Source of the DNA: Dichetophora obliterata
Lineage: Eukaryota > Arthropoda > Insecta > Diptera > Sciomyzidae
Direction: 5' to 3'
NCBI GenBank assembly: GCA_963920525.1
Contig: OY986435.1
Coordinates: forward strand, 94,942,783 to 95,006,782
Length of the DNA stretch: 64,000 nucleotides
Under the pieces are notes generated by a model. It saw only the letters and a list, made by a program, of their open reading frames with translations. It had not been told where the DNA came from and did no database searches. This document shows, piece after piece, positions 1-11,861 of this stretch. The position numbers and the translations under genes were made by a program. The stretch's first letter is position 1. Every line of letters starts with the position of its first letter.

Positions 1-2207
1 ATAATATAATATAATATAATATAATATAATATAATATAATATAATATAATATAATATAATATAATATAATATAATATAATATAATATAATATAATATAAT
101 ATAATATAATATAATATAATATAATATAATATAATATAATATAATATAATATAATATAATATAATATAATATAATATAATATAATATAATATAATATAAT
201 ATAATATAATATAATATAATATAATATAATATAATATAATATAATATAATATAATATAATATAATATAATATAATATAATATAATATAATATAATATAAT
301 ATAATATAATATAATATAATATAATATAATATAATATAATATAATATAATATAATATAATATAATATAATATAATATAATATAATATAATATAATATAAT
401 ATAATATAATATAATATAATATAATATAATATAATATAATATAATATAATATAATATAATATAATATAATATAATATAATATAATATAATATAATATAAT
501 ATAATATAATATAATATAATATAATATAATATAATATAATATAATATAATATAATATAATATAATATAATATAATATAATATAATATAATATAATATAAT
601 ATAATATAATATAATATAATATAATATAATATAATATAATATAATATAATATAATATAATATAATATAATATAATATAATATAATATAATATAATATAAT
701 ATAATATAATATAATATAATATAATATAATATAATATAATATAATATAATATAATATAATATAATATAATATAATATAATATAATATAATATAATATAAT
801 ATAATATAATATAATATAATATAATATAATATAATATAATATAATATAATATAATATAATATAATATAATATAATATAATATAATATAATATAATATAAT
901 ATAATATAATATAATATAATATAATATAATATAATATAATATAATATAATATAATATAATATAATATAATATAATATAATATAATATAATATAATATAAT
1001 ATAATATAATATAATATAATATAATATAATATAATATAATATAATATAATATAATATAATATAATATAATATAATATAATATAATATAATATAATATAAT
1101 ATAATATAATATAATATAATATAATATAATATAATATAATATAATATAATATAATATAATATAATATAATATAATATAATATAATATAATATAATATAAT
1201 ATAATATAATATAATATAATATAATATAATATAATATAATATAATATAATATAATATAATATAATATAATATAATATAATATAATATAATATAATATAAT
1301 ATAATATAATATAATATAATATAATATAATATAATATAATATAATATAATATAATATAATATAATATAATATAATATAATATAATATAATATAATATAAT
1401 ATAATATAATATAATATAATATAATATAATATAATATAATATAATATAATATAATATAATATAATATAATATAATATAATATAATATAATATAATATAAT
1501 ATAATATAATATAATATAATATAATATAATATAATATAATATAATATAATATAATATAATATAATATAATATAATATAATATAATATAATATAATATAAT
1601 ATAATATAATATAATATAATATAATATAATATAATATAATATAATATAATATAATATAATATAATATAATATAATATAATATAATATAATATAATATAAT
1701 ATAATATAATATAATATAATATAATATAATATAATATAATATAATATAATATAATATAATATAATATAATATAATATAATATAATATAATATAATATAAT
1801 ATAATATAATATAATATAATATAATATAATATAATATAATATAATATAATATAATATAATATAATATAATATAATATAATATAATATAATATATAATATA
1901 ATATAATATAATATAATATAATATAATATAATATAATATAATATAATATAATATAATATAATATAATATAATATAATATAATATAATATAATATAATATA
2001 ATATAATATAATATAATATAATATAATATAATATAATATAATATAATATAATATAATATAATATAATATAATATAATATAATATAATATAATATAATATA
2101 ATATAATATAATATAATATAATATAATATAATATAATATAATATAATATAATATAATATAATATAATATAATATAATATAATATAATATAATATAATATA
2201 ATATAAT
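1..2207. repeat. (ATAAT)n pentanucleotide satellite
   Basis: About 440 head-to-tail copies of ATAAT fill the left end of the window. I see no substitutions, only one 2-base phase slip near 1891. The array runs off the window edge, so its true length is unknown. It ends at 2208 where ordinary sequence begins. Such purity over 2.2 kb suggests recent expansion or a homogenised or assembly-extended tract. Confidence 0.98.
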
Positions 2208-2210
2208 CTA

Positions 2211-2954
2211 ATATATAAAATTCTTCTGTCACGGGGTACGTAATCGAACTCCTCCGAAACGGCTCGACCGATTTTCATGAAATTTTGTATGTATATTTTG
2301 TAGGTATGAGAATAGGTCGTAAAGTATATTTCAACCTCCTACTAACAGTGGGCGTGGCACCTCCCATACAACCCAAATTTGCGATATCGAATATCTTTGG
2401 AGTTATAAGCCGCTTAGCCTCGGAATTCGGTATTCGACAATTTACACGTGCCGCTTCGCAGATAAAATTTTGTGAGAGTTGGACAAGGGGGCGTGGCACC
2501 TCCCATACAACCCAAATTTGCGATATCGAATAGCTTTGGAGTGATAGGCCGCACATCCTTGGAATTCGAAATTCGACCACAATTTACACGTGGCGTTTTA
2601 CTGATAAAATTTTATGGGAGTTGGACAAAGGGGCGTGGCACCTCTTATACAACCCAAATTTGCGATATCGAATAGCTTTTGAGTCAATCAAACAAAGCAA
2701 ACAAAGCCTCGGAATTCAGCATTCGAACTCAATTTACACATGCAGTTTTACTGATAACTTTGTATGGCGTTGGACAAGGGGGCGTGCCACCTCCCATGCA
2801 ACCAAAATTTGAGAAATTCTACAGCTTTTGAGTTATAGGTCGCACAGCCATGGAATTGAGTATTCGACCACAATTTACATATACCGTTTCACTGATAACA
2901 TTTTATTCGCGTTTGGCAACGGGGCCGCGGCAGCAACGCGCCGGGTTTAAGCTA
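2211..2954 (+). mobile_element. Helitron-like remnant with four tandem ~145-bp units
   Basis: Four imperfect direct units start near 2351, 2490, 2632 and 2781. Each carries GGCGTGGCACCTCCCATACA (or a variant), then a GCGATATCGAATAGCTTTGG motif and an ATTCGAC/TTTACACGTG block. The right end reads GCGCCGGGTTTAAGCTA and abuts the TC start of the next Helitron, resembling an insect Helitron 3' end (CTRR). The same family recurs inverted at 8957-9058 plus 11233-11470. Short open frames here are repeat shadows and carry no recognised protein. Confidence 0.6.
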
Positions 2955-4682
2955 TCTATATATATAAAATAAAATGGAATGTGTGTTTGTTTATTTGTTT
3001 GTTTGTACCTTATAGGAGACCAAACCTCTGGACCGATCTTCCTGAAAATTTCACAGCATTTAACTGGGACTCTGGCATGATTAATAGGGTACTTTTTCGA
3101 CCGCGCCCACTTTTTTAAAATTATGTAATGGCTCCCATATAGTTTTTAACAGATTTACTTCAAATTGTATACACATTATACTCCAGGCGAGGTAGAAATA
3201 AACATTTCTTACGCCACGCCCCCTTTAACGCCCCTTTCCACGCCAAATTTAAGTTTTAAACTTTTTGTTCTCTGTACAAATTTGTTACTTCCAACGGATT
3301 ATTTTTTATTTAGTAGTATATTGCTCTTAATACTGTTAACGTCGCCATATTACTATGAACCACGCCCACTTCACCGCCCCTTTTTTAATTCAGATACTTA
3401 CTTATACCACTAACAATGTTTGCTATGCAAAATACTTTTTTTGTAATATGTATTTACCTAAAGTTTTATGTAGTTTTTATCTACAGGTAAGGAAGCCATA
3501 GATTTTTTATTACCAAATCCCCCTTTTTCGCCCCATTTTACTTTAATTATAATAAATCTGCTTTCAATCTATATATATAAAAATGAATGTCTGTCTGTTT
3601 GTTTGTTTGTTTGTGCTTTATAGGAGGCCAAACCCTTGGACCGATCTTCCTGAAACTTTCACAGCATTTTACTATGAATCTGGAAAGAATAAAAGGCTAT
3701 ATGAAGTTTTTATTTGACAAAGGGGCGTGGCACTGCCCATATAACCCAAAAATTTTAATCGCAATATTTTGGGCATTTTTTGACCTAAGTTGATGCTATT
3801 CGGTACATATAGTACTGGCATAGTTAGGAATACGTAGCAGGAGAAAAGTGGGTGGGACCACGCCCCTTTTTAGGAAAATTAAAAATAGCAATATAGTCTT
3901 AACTACTGGACCGATCATCATTAAATTTTCACAATAGGATATTCTTACGAAATAATAAATTCTTGACTATATAAAGTTGTGAGTGGACGAAGGGGCGTGG
4001 CCTCGCCCATATAACCCAAATTTTAAAATCGTCATATCTTGGGCATTTTTTGACCAACGGCGGCAGTATTTGCTATATATGGTATTAGCATGAATAGAAA
4101 TACGTACCAAAAGAAAAGTGGGCGGAGCACGCCCCTTTGTTTGCGATATATTGGAGGCTGGACCTGTTAACCGATCTTAAATTTTCACAGCGTTCAGCTT
4201 TGACTCAGGAATACTTATTACATGATAATATTTTTCGACCATGCACACTTCTGCACCTCCTTTTTTACTACGTTTATTAACGGCTATACCACAAATCATG
4301 TCATTAAAATCATTAAAATACATATTAATTAAAATAGTGGGGTAGCTCAATTCTCTTTCTTCTACCACTGTCTTCAAAACAGCTGATTTTATAATACGTG
4401 TTAATTAAAATAGAGAGTGGGGTAACCCCATTCTCATTCTCCCACAACAGACTGCGAAACAGCTGATTGTGTAATTGCTGCTTTTTGATTGGTCTAAAAA
4501 TAAAAAGGGGGAGCATGAAGCAAATTACATGCGATTCAGCGCTGAATTCTAATTGGTTTACAACAAAAAAAGAGGCGAAGCATTGCAATAATTAAATTAA
4601 ATAAATAAATTTTTGTAAATATATAAATACTTTTAATTTTATTTTAAACGAGGGGGTAGCGAAGCACACCGGGTTCAGCTAG
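2955..4682 (+). mobile_element. Composite non-autonomous Helitron (TC...CTAG)
   Basis: It begins TCTATATATATAAAATAAAA and ends ACACCGGGTTCAGCTAG followed by T, the TC...CTRR/A^T pattern of Helitrons. A second, very similar 5' end (TCTATATATATAAAAATGAA) occurs at 3568, so two elements appear fused and share one 3' end. Noncoding blocks typical of such insect elements recur: TTTGTTTGTTTG, GACCGATCTTCCTGAAA and GGGGCGTGGC. No Rep/helicase coding is visible. A reverse-orientation copy of the same 1,728-bp span lies at 34478-36205. Confidence 0.72.
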
Positions 4683-4877
4683 TACCTGTATAAATTAAAA
4701 AAAATAAAAACTTCTTGTTTCTAAAAAAAATTTTTTTAAAAAGCTGTTTTTTTCTTGTTACACGTTATTATTCCTTCATAAAACTTTGCTAGTCATTAAT
4801 ATTATTTAAGTTTTTTTGTTTATTAACAATATGTTTTATTTTGTTGCTTTAAATTACTTACATCTAAAAGTTTTCAA

Positions 4878-4972
4878 TCCCGAACTAATCGCGAGATCCC
4901 GGGATTGAGATTTTCAATCCCTATAATCCCGGGATCGAGAACAGCTTCCGGGATTGGACTCCCTTGTGCCTT
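4878..4972. repeat. CCCGGGAT-rich inverted-repeat cluster
   Basis: Several TCCCGGGAT/ATCCCGGGA palindromic words lie within 100 bp, with short AT spacers. Clusters of this word occur in subterminal regions of some animal hAT elements. I infer a hAT end, but no TSD or partner end was found. Confidence 0.35.
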
Positions 4973-5021
4973 CACATATGTGTAGTATGGGATCTTACTA
5001 AGTCAATTCATATATTTTCAT

Positions 5022-5208
5022 AGCAAAGAAATATGATTTGGAAAACGAAGCGGTTGTGGAAGAAGTCCTCAAAGTACTTTGTGATGCATCTGACGTTGAA
5101 TCCGACTGTTCATCAAATGAATTTGAGGAAGTGTTGGGAACTCAATCTCCGCTAACCGATCTTGATGATGATGATGATGCTGATTTAGCAGAACAGATGC
5201 TGATTTAG
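5022..5208 (+). pseudogene. Acidic exon-like ORF, possible hAT fragment
   Basis: A 60-codon open frame follows a plausible splice acceptor (TTTTCATAG just before 5022) and ends TAG at 5206-5208. The peptide is strongly acidic: a DLENEAVVEEVL stretch, then SDVESDCSSNEFEEV, then five consecutive Asp before the end. There is no start codon in frame. It resembles the acidic linkers found in some transposases and lies next to the CCCGGGAT cluster, so I suspect a hAT exon, but no diagnostic motif is present. Function unknown. Confidence 0.3.
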
Positions 5209-8200
5209 GTGATACAAATACCATCAATACTAATATAATTTATTAATACAAACATTTAATAACACGCACAACACAATTGATCAATAGAAACTAGGGCAAA
5301 GTCCTTCCAAGGGCTGAGATGGCCAGTTTTTTTTTATATGAAAGAACGAGAAGGTATCATTATCAAAAAGCATGTCCAATTTTTGCATATCCGCCATTGT
5401 AGTTTACCATTCCAGGTTTCGCTAACAATAAAAAACAATTTCTGCAACAAAAAAAATTAAAAAATCTTTAAATTGCACGCTTGCCAATATCAATAATGCA
5501 GTGAGCATTTCAAAATTCACCACATCTAATTCCACTCCCAAAGTCGTCGCCACAGAAGTGGCTAGCAGTAGCAGCAACAACAATAACAACAACAATCAAC
5601 AATTTTATAATAAATTTAAAACATTTGTTTCAAGACACCAAGGAATTGCATGCATTTTTATTTGGTGAATTTCATTTTTATTTTTTTATTTATTTTATAA
5701 TTTTTATTTTTTAAGGAGTACGTTAGATAAAACTGATTTTCACGTTATATCTAACGGTTACATATAACTGAGTTTTCGGTTATATCTATCTAGTGAAATT
5801 TGGCTTCCTATAACCTGTATTTATGTAAACCTTAACTAGAGAAAGCGAGAAGACTATACTTCAATGGTACTGGAAATTGATAAAAAAACAACGTGTGAGA
5901 AAGGGATGCCAGATCACACGAATACATGAGTTTCGGTTACTTTCTTCTCGAGGCTCTTCCTATCATAACTGAAACTTTCTATGAAAAGATAACCGAAATT
6001 TCAGTTTCGAAAAACCGTTTTTTTTAGTTAAATAACCAATGGTCTTCTTGCAGGGTGTGTACTTCATGTCGGTATTACAGCTGCGAAGACGCAGTTTTTG
6101 GTTATGTCATGAAGTGGCAAGTCTTGGCTGTTTGTCTGCTGCACTGCACAGTACGAGAAAGTTACTCCGAAAATTTTAAAGACGCTTCGAATAACTGGGA
6201 TTAAATGATCGAAAACAGTGTTTCCAAAAAGGTAAATACTCTTTTGACTCTGCTTAGGCATCTAACAAACATATTCTAAACAGATTTGCATGATATTGCG
6301 AGTAGATAATTTTGTTCGTTTTTACCACGGAAATTGCGTTCTGACCCTAAGGTGGACATTTGCTTTTTTTATTAAAATTTGTGCACAAACAATATCAATT
6401 TATATTTATGAAAGCTCACACAGTGTTCACAGTCACGCACAAAGTGAATGTAGTGCCGTAGCGACAGTCAGCTCTTGGTACACTTGTCCTCAGTGTAACT
6501 CCGATCGTTCTAATTGAAACCGCTTGGTATTCGCTTCAAATAAAAAACATCAAATATTGAATAAAATTATCAAGACATGAATTTCTGGATTATTTTTCCA
6601 TCTTTTGGAGTGGATTTCTCAAAGGTGTCCACTTTTTGAGACCTTTTTTTAAAGTCGAAAGTTAGTACTATTTTTAAAATCAATTAAAATATTGGTTATA
6701 TTGATAATATCAAAATTGTGTTTCATGAAATGTTAGCTTATGAGTTAAGGTTTCAGGAAATGTATAATTGTTCAAGATATGTAATCTTATTTGGATTCTA
6801 TGATTGCTTAAAAGATTGGTGTCCACCTTGGGGGACCCTCCCCTACTTATAATTGTACTAAAGATGTGTACAAAGTTTGATATGATCCATCAAACTGATG
6901 TATTTCTATAAAATAAACAAAAAACACTTCAAATTCTGACGTTTACACAGTTCATATCCCTTAAGGGCAGCAAAAAAAATTTACATGTGCCCCCTCCCTC
7001 GTTAAAAGCTGTAATAAAAATAGGATAATAACTGTTATTTTCAAACTGTGTTATTTTTATACTCTCAAAATAACGCCGATTTATAAATGCCAACGACTTG
7101 TAGTACTTACTGTTTACTGATAACGATAATTCTTCTAGTTTTTAGTTATTCACAAAATAATGCTAATTTATGAGATTTATTATTACAACGATTATTTTTT
7201 TATCAAAATTTCGACTGTTTTGACAACAATGCAATTACATACCAAAAGTGGATAGAATAATTATCACAGCAATTTTTTTATAAAACGATTTATCTTTCCA
7301 TTTGACACTTTCTTTTGAGTTGATGTTGTTGTGCTCGTTTCTGTTGAGAGCTCGCACGTAAGCGATATAAAGTTTTTCGTTTTAAATATATTGTTTTTGT
7401 TATTTTTTATTATTAGTAGTTTTGGTCGATTTTGAACTCTGTGACAGTTAATATTAGAAAAAAAAAAAGAGAAAAAATTAATGGTCACTTCACTGAATGA
7501 TGCTTTGTTGAAGATGCGCTTAGAACACATTCAAGAATTCAATATGGCGTATATAACGATGACTTTTAAGTGTCGCATACAGTACCACTCGTTTTTAGAG
7601 ATATGCACCAACACAGACACAATCAATTAAGCTTCGTTAAGATCAATTTAAAATCCCGCATATATGTAGCTGCTAGTAGTTGTTTTCAATTTTTTTTTTT
7701 TTTTTTTTTTTGTACTTGTACGCTATTATTTTGATATTTTGATTCGAACAGACGACACAGACATATTTTATTTCTACTTTTTGTTTGCTGTCCGGCACTG
7801 GATCCGTGTCCGCTCTCATGAGTCTACAAAAAGTAACGCTAACTTGATCGCTAACAACCCACTAACAACAACAAAATCAACGGCATATTCAATATTTCAA
7901 ATTTTCCAGCACTCATTTGCGCTATTTCGTTATGGTTATTGTAATTTTTTTTTTATTTGTTATTTTTTTTTTATTTTGCGTTGTGATCCCTAAAGACCCC
8001 CTTGATGATGACAATGCAATGACGAAGATGTAGCAATCTTTTATGGACTTATACACAATGTATGGGGGTTTGTGATGAATGAGAAAAAAGTGTATTTTTT
8101 TTTTGCTTTATTTTATAACAATTTTTATTATTTATTCTTTACATTCTGAATTAAAGTTCTTGAAAAACAAGTTGCTTATTTTTTGTTTTATTATGAAATT

Positions 8201-8956
8201 ACGGATGCGCGTTTTGACTTACGACCCCGATCACGAGAATATTTCAACTGCCATGCTCTATAGACAGTAATTATGCAAGCGGCATATATCTTCAATTGTT
8301 TCAACAAAAAGTTTTTAAAAGCACTTTTAGGGTACACTAAGATTGGCATACTTTCAATTATCCAAAAAAATCTGGTTTGAATTAGATACTTGCTCAAAAT
8401 GTTTTTCCAGAAATTTTCTACATATTACAATCTATACTAAAATCTAAAATTTATTTTAAAATTTATCTGCAAGACATTTCTCCAATCTATGTATTTTGGT
8501 AATACTCCACTTACCCTTGTAAGTAAGCACTGCATTTTTACTAATATCTTTTGTTGTGGGTATGAGAACATTTTCCTTCTTTTTATTATTTATTTATTCA
8601 TCAATAGTGAAATATTCTGGCAAACTACTTTAAATTACAATATACTATTACATACTAACAAATATGCTTAGGCTTATTCGGTTCTTTGTGTAAATTTTAT
8701 ACACTTTTCAACTTCAAGCTGATATTTCTTTAATATAAGTTCATCAAATCGAATTAGGATTTTGGCTCAATGTAAAAATCGTATGCAAAATTTATGTTTT
8801 CGACTTATTTTTTACACGCTAGGTGTCGCTGCTGCCCGACAGAAAAAATTATCCCAATAGGTACTTGTGTGTAAAATTTACACACGCCTATGTCACCGTT
8901 CTTCTGCTTTATTGTTAATTTTTGTTTCGATATTTTCCTAATTTTTCATTTTTTTA
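5209..8956. other. AT-rich intergenic DNA, no gene recognised
   Basis: No convincing coding segment. Contents include CAA/CAG-rich low complexity (5560-5600), short inverted words around ACCGAAA (5760-6015), a weak inverted pair CCTAAGGTGGACA (6348) / TGTCCACCTTGG (6822), a poly-T tract near 7690-7710, and T-rich low complexity at 7940-7980. Open frames of 60-90 codons here have biased composition and no motif. Confidence 0.5.
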
Positions 8957-9058
8957 ACTAGCTGAAACCCGTCGTGTTACTACCATGCCCCCTTGTTCGA
9001 CGACCACAAAATGTTACGAACGGCACGTGTAAATTGTGGTCGAATACCGAATTCCGAG
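8957..9058 (-). mobile_element. Helitron-like remnant, 3' part (split copy)
   Basis: Begins CTAGCTGAAACCCGTCGTG, the reverse complement of a Helitron end (…GGGTTTCAGCTAG). It then matches the inverted unit of the 2211-2954 family (CACGTGTAAATTGTGGTCGA, ACCGAATTCCGAG). It is cut at 9058 by the hAT at 9059-11232 and resumes at 11233. Confidence 0.55.
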
Positions 9059-9912
9059 TAGGGACACGATATCGAAAGAAAAAAATATCGATACCTAATT
9101 TTTTGGTATCGCAAGAAAAGTATCGATGCCCACAAAATATTGAAAGAAAAGTATCGATACCGTGAATATCGAATACTTTTTCGTAGCTTTTTGCATAGTA
9201 GAATAAAGAATGTAGTCTCGTAGTTCATCATTAATCGTTATCCTTATTTACCAAGTTATAAATCATAGCTCTCCCCAAAATGTTCTTAAAAAATGTTCTG
9301 CAAAAAATTGTAAGAATCCGATAACAGGAGAGCGCCTCGCTCATGCCCACAAGTTGCTTAATGTGATTTATATGGAAAAAATCTTTCTTCTTTCTATTAA
9401 AATTCTTTTAAAAAAAAAACAATAAATAATAAATGCAACTAAATAAAACACCCTTTACAATTACTTTCTTTAAGGCGATAGTTTTAAAAAAAAATTGTAT
9501 GCATTTCGGTTTTCATTTATTTTTTTGTAAAATAATCTATCAAACATGAAATTTGGACGAAAACTACCAGATTTTTTTCTTTTTGAAACTATCACTTATA
9601 TAGACACAAAAAATGGTGCGATTACGTTAAAGAAACAGACCGTTATGAAATTTTTTGTTAGAAGAGCATCATTTCAGAAATGTTGAGTTTAGGTGATTCA
9701 ATGAAAACAATCCCCAAAACTAAAAATATGCAAAATTTTAAAAATTTAAACATTCTTACAAAACTTAAAAAACAATGATAAATGTTATAATCACATATTG
9801 AATTATTTTAAATAAAAATAACGATTTAAGTTATATAAATATAAAAAAAAATAAAATAAAAAAAATACTTATTTTTGAGATGATGTTAAGAAAAGCTAAT
9901 GCTATTTTTTAT

Positions 9913-10125
9913 GCTACTATTACTGTAATAATATGTTGTGATACAAACAAAAATAAGTTAGTTGCTTCACGAAATAACCCATATACACGTGAAACTTAAG
10001 ACAAAGGATAGTGAAACTGCTACTATTACTGTAATAATATGTTGTGATACAAACAAAAATAAGTTAGTTGCTTCACGAAATAACCCATATACACGTGAAA
10101 CTTAAGACAAAGGATAGTGAAACTG
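9913..10125. repeat. Tandem duplication, 106-bp unit, two copies
   Basis: The block beginning GCTACTATTACTGTAATAA at 9913 repeats exactly at 10019. Each unit ends in the outer ~35 bp of the adjacent foldback arm (TATACACGTGAAACTTAAG). The second copy runs into the intact foldback, so duplication happened at the foldback's left edge, perhaps by replication slippage at the hairpin base. Confidence 0.85.
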
Positions 10126-10625
10126 CGTTCTCACTTTTTCACTAGAACGTCAGGTTTTTTTTTAAATGACTTTTGAGTTACAAAAAGGAATTGCTTAAGA
10201 TAATTTATTTAAATACTTAAAACCTTTAAAACATAATACATGGGTATCAAATGTAGAAGACAATCTGAGTTATAAAAAAAAAATTTGAAAGGATTTTTGG
10301 TTTGGTATTAAGAGTAATGGAAGTTTTTTACTTCAAAGAAATTGAAAATAATTTTCATAAATTTTCAAATAAAATATCAGTCAATTAAACTAATCTACAT
10401 ACTTGATATGGATATATTGCCACTTCATATTTCTGATAAAAGAGATTGTCCTCTTTCATTTGATACCCATATTTTTATGCTTTGAAGGTTTAAAGTATTT
10501 AAATAAATTTCGTTACACAATTTATTTTTGTAACTCAATAGTCCTTTTAAAAAAAATCCTGACGTTCTAAAGAAAATGTGAGAACGCAGTTTTACTATCC
10601 TTTGTCTCTAGTTTCACGTGTATAC
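10088..10625. mobile_element. Foldback/MITE with ~120-bp arms
   Basis: The left arm TATACACGTGAAACTTAAGA and the right-end reverse complement TATACACGTGAAACTAGAGA match. Similarity continues inward through GACAAAGGATAGT, CTGCGTTCTCAC, AGAACGTCAGG, GAGTTACAAAAA and farther with mismatches. It would fold into a long hairpin around ~10350. No coding capacity. It sits inside the hAT at 9059-11232. Confidence 0.7.
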
Positions 10626-11232
10626 AGTTTACATCGTGTGTGAAAAAGGTTTTCCATAATTGTACGGCATTATAATTTATGGACAAATGACTTTAAAAAT
10701 TAAGATTAAGAAATTACTTTTGAATATTTCTGAAAAGTGTTATATTTGTAAGACAGGCTTAACAAAAAATTTGAATACAAATTAAAAGCTGTTTGTTACT
10801 TCCTCCCCCCATACTGTTCTTCACCTGGTCCAACATCTTCCACGCTTTCTTGCTCGCTTTTGTTGTTCAGGAAATATTGCTGAAAACTAAAAAAAAATTA
10901 AAAAATTTTAGTAATAAAAACACAAACTCCGCAAGTTGGAGGAAAATTACTGTTCTCGACGATGTTTTAGATGCTTAACCATATTGGTGGAGATTCCACT
11001 TGTTTTTATTTGATTAAAACAAACAAATTCAAAATTACACGTTGCATTGCGTAGAAAAATGTCCATGAATTTGATTTTTTTGGCGCCATTTAATTTTCTT
11101 TGTATAATGATGTACGTTTTGTTTCGATACTAGGTCAAAAGAATCGATACCATCAAATATCGAATAGACCAAAAGCATCGAAAAAATACTCGTATTGGAA
11201 GAAAAAGTATCGAAACGATATTCGTGTCCCTA

Positions 11233-11470
11233 ATTCCGAGACTGTGCGCTCTATAATTGCAAAGCTATTCGATATAGCAAATTTGTGTTGTTTATAAGGA
11301 GCCACGCCCCCTTTTCCAATTCAAAAGCCATCCTTAGTATGCGTTTTATAACTTGCTAAAGTTTCACGGAACCGAATTCCGATACTGTGTGACCTATTAT
11401 TCCAAAGCTATTCGATATCGAAAATTTTGGGGTATATCTGAGGTGCCACGCCACTTTTTACAATCAGCAC
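11233..11470 (-). mobile_element. Helitron-like remnant, continuation after hAT insertion
   Basis: Inverted units of the 2211-2954 family continue here: CAAAGCTATTCGATAT, GAGCCACGCCCCCTTTT and, in a second unit, CCGAATTCCGATACTGTG and GAGGTGCCACGCC. Joined with 8957-9058 across one ATTCCGAG it gives a continuous match, which confirms that the hAT is the later insertion. Confidence 0.55.
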
Positions 11471-11861
11471 CAGACTTCACAAGAACATTCTCAAGACTTT
11501 GATACCGTTTTCCTAAACATTTCATAAAAATTGATTCAGCGGTTTCAGAGTCTTTACGTGATATACAGTGTTTTCATTATACAGCAGGAGCGCACGCAAG
11601 GAGTTTTGGGAGTGGGCTACCCTCCCCCGAAAAGAGCGAATTTATCGAGCTTGGAGAGAAACACTCAGCACATCATTGCAGCCGTTGTGTGTTTATGGTC
11701 ACGACAAAGATCTATAGATACATTGCACATTGGGAAAAAAATAAAAAGAGACTCAATTTAAAACATTTATTATAACATAATATATAGCCTTGAAAATTTT
11801 TTTAATACACTAAGGAAATATGTATTAAAATTTAATGAAACTGCGTTCGTATTAAATGAAT

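Larger units (their letters stand above)
9059..11232. mobile_element. Non-autonomous hAT-like transposon with 8-bp TSD
   Basis: The ends are TAGGGACACGATATCG on the left and the inverted CGATATTCGTGTCCCTA on the right. They are followed inward by TATCGATAC/GTATCGAAAC-type words in inverted orientation. The flanks carry a perfect 8-bp duplication ATTCCGAG at 9051-9058 and 11233-11240, as expected for hAT insertion. No transposase is visible in the 2,174 bp, so it would depend on a partner element. It holds a 106-bp tandem duplication and a ~540-bp foldback (listed separately). Confidence 0.75.

Noticed and set aside
2275..2812. Several 60-100-codon open frames on both strands
   Set aside because: They track the tandem Helitron-like units and repeat the same words in different frames; no domain is seen.
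6064..6261. 65-codon minus-strand ORF
   Set aside because: No motif, no splice context, composition like the surrounding AT-rich DNA.
6348..6835. Possible foldback from CCTAAGGTGGACA pair
   Set aside because: Only about 13 bp match and nothing extends inward; chance cannot be excluded.
11584..11640. CAGGAGCGCACGCAAGGAG as a hAT end
   Set aside because: It resembles a terminus, but no partner end or TSD was found.
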